Assembly (NCBI GenBank): GCA_037447655.1
Contig: JBBHKE010001050.1
Location: 1 to 30,000, forward strand
Length of the DNA: 30,000 nt
Origin: Zygnema cylindricum
Taxonomy: Eukaryota; Streptophyta; Zygnematophyceae; Zygnematales; Zygnemataceae
Direction: 5' to 3'
The notes below the pieces were generated by a model that saw only the letters and a program-made list of their open reading frames with translations, was not told the origin of the DNA and did no database searches. Positions 29,002 to 30,000 of the stretch are shown here, one piece after another (positions within the stretch are counted from its first letter, which is position 1; every line of letters starts with the position of its first letter). A program made the position numbers and the translations under genes.

Positions 29002-30000
29002 ATATACTCCCGGCCTCCCGCGCGACCGTATGTCTAAAGTTTATTTTATCTGTTTTAGTTTTTTTATTAAAAAAACAACCCTAAACACAAAACCCTATTT
29101 CACATACCCGATCCCAAGAGGTGTCGAAGGTCCCCGCGAAGTGCTGAAGGTCCCACAAATGTATGCAGGCTTGATCGATACCGAGACTGTACTGTCTTGT
29201 AATTTAGTATGCTACGAGTTTTTTGTATGACCATTACCAGAGAAAAATAAAAGTGAGCACATCGGTCGACATGCGACTGGGAGCTTGACACATTTATGCA
29301 CCCGGTCGTATTGTTTCGGTTCGAGGAAATCATTCACACTTGTGTTGAAAGGTCGGACTCTCGTTGCAACAAGGAACGCCTAAACAATTCAAAATTTCCC
29401 CAAACGGTTTAAAATTATCCAACGTCGTCACTTCAAGATAAAATAAATATAGATTTTATTTCCAAAAACGCAATGGTAATACCGTCAAAGTACCAAACAT
29501 GATCGTCACTAAAAAGAATTCATGACTAACCAAGGTAAAAGACCAAAATCCTAAAGGACTAAACACACAAAAAAAGTGGTTGAAAAGCCTAAAAGAAAAG
29601 AGGTAAAGCAAGTACAACAAAACTAAGCTATTGAAACACTACAAAATACCCTAGACACTAAAGCCTCAAACTACGCCCAACTAAAGATCAAAACTACAAA
29701 TATTGTCTATATATGCGTCGAGTGGCGCGGGGGGGTAAGTCTCTCAGTCCTCGGCCATCGGTCACCATCTTGCTCTGTCGGATAATGACCAAATCTTGGG
29801 AACGTTAAAGGGCGACAAAGATGGATTGGTGGCAGAAAGCCGACATGAGAGAGGAAGAAGGGTTGCCAAGCCCTCTAACTTCAAAACATTGTCGAGCGCA
29901 GCAGCGCAAAAAGTTGTCGAAAGACGAGTCGAAGGTCCCAAATATCTGCAAGGCAAATGGTGTGAAAATATCAGCTAAATTTTGGTGCGCGTTGTCACGT
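29002..30000. other. Right end of window without a recognisable gene
   Basis: GTCGAAGGTCCC occurs twice (29125, 29930). An open stretch at 29796-29978 (KGDKDGLVAESRHERGRRVA) is also open on the opposite strand; it shows no start context or family that I recognise. 29560-29700 is A-rich. A partial gene running off the right edge cannot be excluded. Confidence 0.4.

Noticed and set aside
29796-29978. Possible partial gene at the right edge
   Set aside because: Open on both strands, no recognisable domain, and the window ends soon after; not supportable.

Overview
The window looks like nuclear DNA from a green-lineage eukaryote. It is AT-rich and intron-rich, densely packed with short inverted-repeat transposons and carries a decayed Ty3/gypsy retroelement. 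The one fully reconstructable gene is a 10-exon plant-type hexose/H+ symporter. Its first transmembrane motif ([10 protein letters not shown]) is closer, from memory, to the green-algal HUP1 type than to land-plant STPs (usually GYD-I/L/V-G-I/V-SGG). That favours an alga, perhaps a streptophyte alga, but I cannot name the species.

Layout: (1) 1-2.9 kb is non-coding, with MITEs, a telomere-like AGGGTTT tract and a GGGA purine tract. (2) 3.0-6.5 kb on the minus strand holds a two-exon gene for a small protein with a plastid-transit-like N-terminus and two membrane segments. Its ~2.7-kb intron is filled with two MITEs, a larger inverted-repeat element and a 17-bp minisatellite. Its first exon needs one frame shift near a C5 run. 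(3) 6.9-9.7 kb is a nest of MITEs inserted into one another, with target duplications still readable. (4) 10.4-11.7 kb is a PIF/Harbinger-like non-autonomous element (16-bp terminal inverted repeats, TAA duplication) containing a tandem internal duplication. (5) 12.1-16.7 kb on the minus strand is a broken Ty3/gypsy element of chromovirus type. (6) 16.7-18.7 kb holds tandem repeats and a head-to-tail run of three MITEs joined by TACTGTACAGTA-type linkers. (7) 18.7-20.6 kb is unassigned. (8) 20.65-26.31 kb on the plus strand is the sugar transporter, 531 aa, with a MITE close to one acceptor and a dead copy of the end of exon 8 in intron 8. (9) 26.4-30 kb is non-coding, with tandem repeats, three further MITEs, one truncated MITE and a third copy of a 450-bp inverted-repeat element.

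The two host genes have no evident functional link: one predicts a plasma-membrane sugar carrier, the other a chloroplast membrane protein of unknown role. The most distinctive content is the mobile-element ecology. At least four short inverted-repeat families share TA targets or nest inside one another, and several copies carry matching variants in both terminal repeats.
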